From Thermococcales archaeon 44_46 (GTDB lineage Archaea; Methanobacteriota_B; Thermococci; Thermococcales; Thermococcaceae): a stretch of DNA of 8,840 nucleotides. How positions within the stretch are numbered: position 1 is the stretch's first letter; each line of letters begins with the position of its first letter. Where the stretch lies: NCBI GenBank assembly GCA_001507935.1, contig LGET01000056.1, forward strand, positions 1 to 8,840, given 5' to 3'. The position numbers were made by a program, and so were the translations under genes. Shown in pieces: positions 5,319 through 8,840 of the stretch. The notes under the pieces are model-generated. The model did no database searches. It saw only the letters and a list, made by a program, of their open reading frames with translations, and was not told where the DNA came from.

Positions 5319-7015
5319 CATCTTATCTTAATTTCAGCGTTTCTGAGCTTTATTGGAATGTTATGCTCTGCGGATACTTCTTTTGTTACTTTTTCTAGGG
5401 TTCTCGTGATATCCTCACGTACCCTTTCGTCGGAGACAATTCCTAGCAGTGTGCTCCTTTTGTCAAAACTTGCTTCAAGATCAACAAGTACTGTTCCATC
5501 TTTAAACTCCCAATCAAGGTTCATCCACCTAAATATTGAATTTGGAAGCTCTGTGAATTCTCTTTGCAGTCTCTTCCTCAACTCTTCTATTGCCGGTTCT
5601 ACTTTGTTCTTTAACAAGGCCTCTTCAGCTTCTTTCTTCTTCTCTTCGGTTATGTAAGAGAGTTCCTCCACTCCAGCTTCTTTGAGGAGTTTTTCTATCT
5701 CTTTTTCTAGCTCTTCTTTTTTGCTCATTATCTGCTTGGCCTTGCTTGAAACTTCCTCTTCTTCTAGATGGAGCTCCACATTGTGGACAGTCACGTATTT
5801 GTTCAACGCCTTTCCGATTTCTCTTGCGTGAGTCCTTAGAATTCTATTAACAATCTTCTCCGCTTCTTCTTTACTAACCCCTGAAGCTTTTCCCCAGAGC
5901 GTCAGGTTGATTTCATGCTCACTTCTTCCCTTTATGTCCAGGAGCATCTTATCAATGTCGATACCTGCACTTTGAATGTCTTTGAAGATCACTCTGGCGT
6001 AAGCAGAAAAGTAAGGCTTGACGCTCTCATGTGCTTCCACTATTATATTGCTTTCAACCTTGCGTGGGATGACAACCTCCTTTTTCTCTTCCTTTTCTTC
6101 TTCTGACTCTCCAGGGGCAGTTATTTTTGCCTGAGCATTGCTTAAGATTGGCTTAAGTCCGGCTTTTCTCCAGATTATCGGAAGGTGCTTGTTGACGAAG
6201 TATAATACCCTTCTCTCTAAGATTTCCCTTGAGCTCTTGTCCCTCTCGCTTGTTCCATGAATGTTCACATGAAGATAAATTACTCCAGAGCCAACTTCTC
6301 CAGTTATTCCAACTCTCTCTACAGAAGCTCCGTTTAAGCTTTTTATCTCCTTTAGGATTTCTTCAGCGTATTCTTGAAGAACCGGCTTGAAGATTTCCCC
6401 TCCCACCACTTTAACCTCAATTTCTGGGGCACCAGGTTTCTTTTCAATTTTGGGGGCTTTTTCAAGGGGTTTCTCCTCCTTTTTTGGAGGAACTTCTTTT
6501 TTAGCCTCCTCTTGTATCTTCACTTGAGGTTTTGCTTTTGTTTCCTCTCTTTTTCTCTCAAGAGCTTTTTCTAACAATTTCTCTTTTTCTAGTACTTCGG
6601 CACTCTCAATCTTGTTCTCCCCGAATATTTTTTCAAGTTCGACTTTTGGAGTTGAATTGTAGATTTCCAAGTTGTCAGTTATTGAGAGCTTCAAGGATAT
6701 CTCATCAAGCCCGTATAAATCCACTACGAGAGGATAGTCTATTATCCTCTTCAGAGTTTCAATGCTTTCATTTCCGACCAGCTTTTTCCTGGAGCTTAAG
6801 AGATCTACTTGGGCTGCTAAGAGTTTTTTTCTGTCCATCAGAATTGTGGCATAGTACTTTTCTTTTTCATCTTTTGTGAACATTTTCAGAAATAACCCGC
6901 TAAACTCCTGATTGGAAAAAGCATTGTGAATTAAATCAAGCAGTTCTTGTTTTTTGGTGCATACGATGTTTTCTTCCAGTGGTGTGATATTTGGAAGCTG
7001 CATCTCTACCACCAT
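5318..7015 (-). CDS. Thermococcales-type protein of unknown function (probable DUF2226) with three divergent alpha/beta repeats
   Basis: A 565-residue soluble, highly charged protein, with no signal peptide or membrane span. The N-terminal domain (about 1-135, including FSGLFLKMF and VVDLYGLDEISLKL) resembles my recollection of the DUF2226 family; this naming is tentative. A Lys/Glu/Pro-rich linker (about 138-198) follows. Then come three domains that look like copies of one alpha/beta fold: about 207-298, 331-417 and 472-564. They are separated by an acidic linker and a probable coiled coil (about 420-468). Each starts with a helix after a V/F-x-P or K-P (FKPVLQEYAEEI, VKPYFSAYARVI, VEPAIEELRKRL) and ends in an N-A/V-E/Q-x-K/H-x strand. 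The function is unknown; the alpha/beta repeats could bind nucleic acid or protein, but I see no catalytic motif. The ATG at 7015 looks leaderless. An ATG four codons later (7003) has GGTGGT just upstream and may be the true start. The gene is divergent from the DHH gene. Confidence 0.8.
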   Translation of the reverse strand: MVVEMQLPNITPLEENIVCTKKQELLDLIHNAFSNQEFSGLFLKMFTKDEKEKYYATILMDRKKLLAAQVDLLSSRKKLVGNESIETLKRIIDYPLVVDLYGLDEISLKLSITDNLEIYNSTPKVELEKIFGENKIESAEVLEKEKLLEKALERKREETKAKPQVKIQEEAKKEVPPKKEEKPLEKAPKIEKKPGAPEIEVKVVGGEIFKPVLQEYAEEILKEIKSLNGASVERVGITGEVGSGVIYLHVNIHGTSERDKSSREILERRVLYFVNKHLPIIWRKAGLKPILSNAQAKITAPGESEEEKEEKKEVVIPRKVESNIIVEAHESVKPYFSAYARVIFKDIQSAGIDIDKMLLDIKGRSEHEINLTLWGKASGVSKEEAEKIVNRILRTHAREIGKALNKYVTVHNVELHLEEEEVSSKAKQIMSKKEELEKEIEKLLKEAGVEELSYITEEKKKEAEEALLKNKVEPAIEELRKRLQREFTELPNSIFRWMNLDWEFKDGTVLVDLEASFDKRSTLLGIVSDERVREDITRTLEKVTKEVSAEHNIPIKLRNAEIKIR

Positions 7016-7017
7016 TA

Positions 7018-7029
7018 GATATATATATC
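7018..7029. repeat. 12-bp perfect palindrome GATATATATATC next to the start of the 565-residue protein gene
   Basis: The palindrome lies 3 bp upstream of the ATG at 7015, in the shared 103-bp divergent promoter region. It is too close to the start to be the TATA box unless initiation is inside the gene near 6999. It could be an operator or a simple A/T run; sequence alone does not decide. Confidence 0.35.
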
Positions 7030-7037
7030 AAAAGCTG

Positions 7038-7050
7038 AATAAAGGTTTAG
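7038..7050 (-). promoter_or_regulatory. Candidate BRE/TATA for the 565-residue protein gene
   Basis: CTAAACCTTTATT on the - strand combines a BRE-like TAAACC with TTTATT centred near 7041. This is about 26 bp from the ATG at 7015 and predicts a leaderless or nearly leaderless mRNA. Confidence 0.4.
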
Positions 7051-7080
7051 GAAACCACCACAATTAAAGTCCATCTGAGC

Positions 7081-7090
7081 ATATATTTAA
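7081..7090 (+). promoter_or_regulatory. TATA box of the DHH phosphoesterase gene
   Basis: ATATATTTAA, centred near 7086, is a good archaeal TATA box. Initiation about 25 bp downstream falls near 7108-7111, leaving a leader of about 8-11 nt that carries the GGTGA ribosome binding site (7109-7113) before the ATG at 7119. Confidence 0.55.
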
Positions 7091-7118
7091 GCATTATTGT
7101 CCTTATAAGGTGAGCACC

Positions 7119-8582
7119 ATGAGAGTATTAATACTCGGTGGAGGAACGATAGGGAGAAGTATTGCACAGGTGCTTAGAGGTGAATTTGACATTGTTATTG
7201 TAGAACAGGATGATATTAGGGCAAAATCTCTCAGTGAAAGCGGATTTCACGTTATTCATGGCGATTTCTCTTATACCGCATCTTTGTTGAAAGCTGGCAT
7301 TAATAAAACGGACCTTGTCATAATAACTACAATGGACATAAGCAAGATAAAGAGAACAATACAGACAATTAAAAACAACAACCCAGAAGTGCCGATTTTA
7401 GTTCTTCTCCCCGATGATATAACCGCTGAAGAGCTAACATCCCAGATAAAGGAAGAATTTGAAAATGAGGTCAAAATAGATTATGCCATCTCTCCAAGAG
7501 AAGCAATAATCAAGGCAATTGTTGAAATGGTAGAGGATATTGGAAAAAGGAAAAATGCCGTTTTACTTGCCAAGAAACTCTCAGAGATAAAACAAAAGAC
7601 GGATTCACTCTTAATAGTAATGCACGATAATCCCGATCCGGATGCTATGGCTAGCGCCGCTGCTCTCCAAGTCATAGCCCAAAACATGGGATTAAAGGCG
7701 ACTATTGTTTATGGAGGAGAAATAACACACCATGAAAACAGAGCTTTTGTAAACCTTCTTGGGCTGGATATGAGGAAGGTTTCTCCGGGTTCTTATGAAA
7801 TTAAAAGATATTCTGCCATAGCATTAGTTGATTGTCAGCCGAATGGAAATTTAAGCATTTTAGACGACGAGGATATTAGGAAAATAGAGATAATTGTTGA
7901 CCATCATCAGCTTCTCCAGAATCTAGAAGAAAAGCTCCCCAAGAGCGCATTTTTTGATATCAGGCCGGAGGTAAACGCTACCTCCTCAATAATGGTTGAG
8001 TATTTGAAACACCTCAATATAGAGGTCAATGAGCTTCTTAGCACCAGCCTTTTCTACGGCATCTACATAGACACAAAGAAGTTCTCAAAGCTTAGTCATA
8101 CCGACCTCGAAGCTTTGGAGTTTTTGGCTGGAAAGGTGGATTATGACATACTGGAAAAGATAGAGTCTCCGGACATCTCTACTGAAACTGCAGAGGTCTT
8201 GGCCAGGGCAATCTTAAAAAGAAAAGTATACAAAAACATTGTCATTTCAAACGTAGGCTTTATAACTAACAGGGACGCCATTCCTGAATCTGCGGACTTT
8301 TTACTCAGGCTGGAAGGTGTCAATACCGTCTTAGTCTTTGGTATAGTCGATGACAGGATTGAAATTTCCGCCAGAACCCGGGACGTAAGGGTAAACATAG
8401 GCAAGGTTCTGAAGGAGGCTTTTGGAGACATAGGTAGCGGTGGGGGACACCCACAATCGGGGGGTGCAAGAATTCCATTGGGGATATTTAAACTCGCTAA
8501 AGACAAGGAGTCACTATTAAAATTGGTAGAAGAAGCAATAACAGAGAAATTCCTAGAGGCTCTGAATGCCAAGGAGGGCTAG
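7119..8582 (+). CDS. RCK_N (TrkA-N)-DHH-DHHA1 phosphoesterase
   Basis: A 487-residue fusion. Residues 1-120 form an RCK/TrkA-N Rossmann domain with GGGTIG at 7-12 and an acidic strand end at E29, suited to binding NAD(H) or another nucleotide. Residues about 160-330 are a DHH phosphoesterase domain: motif I H169-D170-N-P-D173-P-D175, motif II D238, motif III D261-H262-H263, and motif IV D318. All are present, so the two-metal site looks intact. The DHHA1 domain carries GSGGGHPQSGGAR (439-451), the substrate-binding GGGH loop. The domain set suggests a cytoplasmic phosphodiesterase or exonuclease for short oligonucleotides or cyclic dinucleotides, tuned by the ligand of the RCK domain. No RCK_C, membrane or GINS-binding segment is seen. 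The substrate is inference only. ATG at 7119 is preferred over the GTG at 7110 because GGTGA then sits 5 nt upstream. The gene converges on the PRC-barrel gene and overlaps it by 4 bp. Confidence 0.9.
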   Translation: MRVLILGGGTIGRSIAQVLRGEFDIVIVEQDDIRAKSLSESGFHVIHGDFSYTASLLKAGINKTDLVIITTMDISKIKRTIQTIKNNNPEVPILVLLPDDITAEELTSQIKEEFENEVKIDYAISPREAIIKAIVEMVEDIGKRKNAVLLAKKLSEIKQKTDSLLIVMHDNPDPDAMASAAALQVIAQNMGLKATIVYGGEITHHENRAFVNLLGLDMRKVSPGSYEIKRYSAIALVDCQPNGNLSILDDEDIRKIEIIVDHHQLLQNLEEKLPKSAFFDIRPEVNATSSIMVEYLKHLNIEVNELLSTSLFYGIYIDTKKFSKLSHTDLEALEFLAGKVDYDILEKIESPDISTETAEVLARAILKRKVYKNIVISNVGFITNRDAIPESADFLLRLEGVNTVLVFGIVDDRIEISARTRDVRVNIGKVLKEAFGDIGSGGGHPQSGGARIPLGIFKLAKDKESLLKLVEEAITEKFLEALNAKEG

Positions 8583-8788
8583 TCTTTCTTTGCTTCTATC
8601 AATATTATGTCCCCAATTGCGGTTACCCTCTCGTAGGGAATTCCAACTTTTTCTCCGGGGAGTCCAAGTGCCAGTATTCTTCCCGCTCCCTTGTCGATCT
8701 CTATCAATACCTCATCAACGTAACCGATGTAATATCCCCTAGTGTCGTATATTTGCTTTCCGTAAAGCTTTGACAACCTCATTACCAT
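8579..8788 (-). CDS. Small PRC-barrel domain protein
   Basis: A 69-residue protein that is essentially one PRC-barrel: LSKLYGKQIYDTRGYYIGYV, then VDEVLIEIDKGAGRILALGL, PGEKVGIPYERVTAIGDIIL and a charged tail. PRC-barrels are small beta-barrel adaptor domains found in RNA-processing factors and, in archaea, as stand-alone proteins, some near cell-division genes. The partner of this one is unknown. I place the start at ATG 8788 because GGTGAG (8798-8793) lies at proper spacing and a TATA box (8829-8820) predicts a short leader. The frame can be read back to a GTG at 8836, but that would put the TATA box inside the coding region. A second ATG two codons downstream (8782) is possible. The gene is convergent with the DHH phosphoesterase gene, sharing a CTAG. 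Confidence 0.82.
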   Translation of the reverse strand: MVMRLSKLYGKQIYDTRGYYIGYVDEVLIEIDKGAGRILALGLPGEKVGIPYERVTAIGDIILIEAKKD

Positions 8789-8818
8789 ATCACTCACCGT
8801 TTGAAATTGGAGGTCTTT

Positions 8819-8830
8819 CCTTTTAAATTT
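8819..8830 (-). promoter_or_regulatory. TATA box of the PRC-barrel gene
   Basis: AAATTTAAAAGG on the - strand, centred near 8825, predicts initiation near 8800 and a leader of about 12 nt containing GGTGA. It supports the start at 8788. Confidence 0.5.
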
Positions 8831-8840
8831 TCTCACTCAT

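Noticed and set aside
7110..7118. GTG at 7110 as start of the DHH gene
   Set aside because: The GTG is part of the GGTGA ribosome binding site for the ATG at 7119, where the Rossmann strand begins.
8789..8836. GTG at 8836 as start of the PRC-barrel gene
   Set aside because: It would put the TATA box within the coding region. The ATG at 8788 has a correctly spaced GGTGA and begins at the domain.

Overview
The window looks like a piece of chromosome from a hyperthermophilic euryarchaeon of the Thermococcales (Thermococcus, Pyrococcus or Palaeococcus type). The reasons are an archaeal membrane-lipid saturation gene, an archaeal type IA topoisomerase, A/T-rich TATA/BRE promoters with very short leaders, GGTGA or GAGGGG ribosome binding sites, and small guide RNAs that stand out as GC-rich islands in moderately A/T-rich DNA. 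I cannot name the species. The region reads as tightly packed core genome. I see no insertion sequence, CRISPR array, tRNA or rRNA gene, or defence island.

Left part (1-1875, + strand): the 3' end of an unidentified gene with a probable C-terminal winged helix, a 2[4Fe-4S] ferredoxin, and an FAD-dependent geranylgeranyl reductase. The last two overlap in ATGA. They form a compact operon in which the ferredoxin is the obvious electron donor for saturating archaeal lipid chains. Convergent to it, 23 bp away, is topA (4052-1899, - strand).

Middle (4053-5320): between topA and an EamA/DMT transporter gene, both on the - strand, lies a GC-rich structured block. I interpret it as an H/ACA guide RNA on the - strand. 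It has two pocketed hairpins each followed directly by ACA, and the guide of one pocket fits the 23S rRNA site equivalent to E. coli U2580. Between the transporter and the next gene, on the + strand, is a box C/D sRNA with perfect C, D', C' and D boxes. Both its guides appear to address tRNA-Leu (G10, and C34 of the CAA isoacceptor). So two RNA-modification guides lie within about 1.2 kb.

Right part (5318-8840): a 565-residue Thermococcales-type protein of unknown function (probably DUF2226) that seems to contain three divergent copies of one alpha/beta domain. It is divergent from an RCK_N-DHH-DHHA1 phosphoesterase gene. That gene converges on a short PRC-barrel gene, the two sharing one CTAG in which each strand reads its TAG stop.

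Gene starts were reset where ribosome binding sites and promoters argue for it: topA at 4052 rather than 4154, the DHH gene at 7119 rather than 7110, and the PRC gene at 8788 rather than 8836. Guide targets rest on rRNA and tRNA sequences recalled from related archaea and need checking against the host genome.
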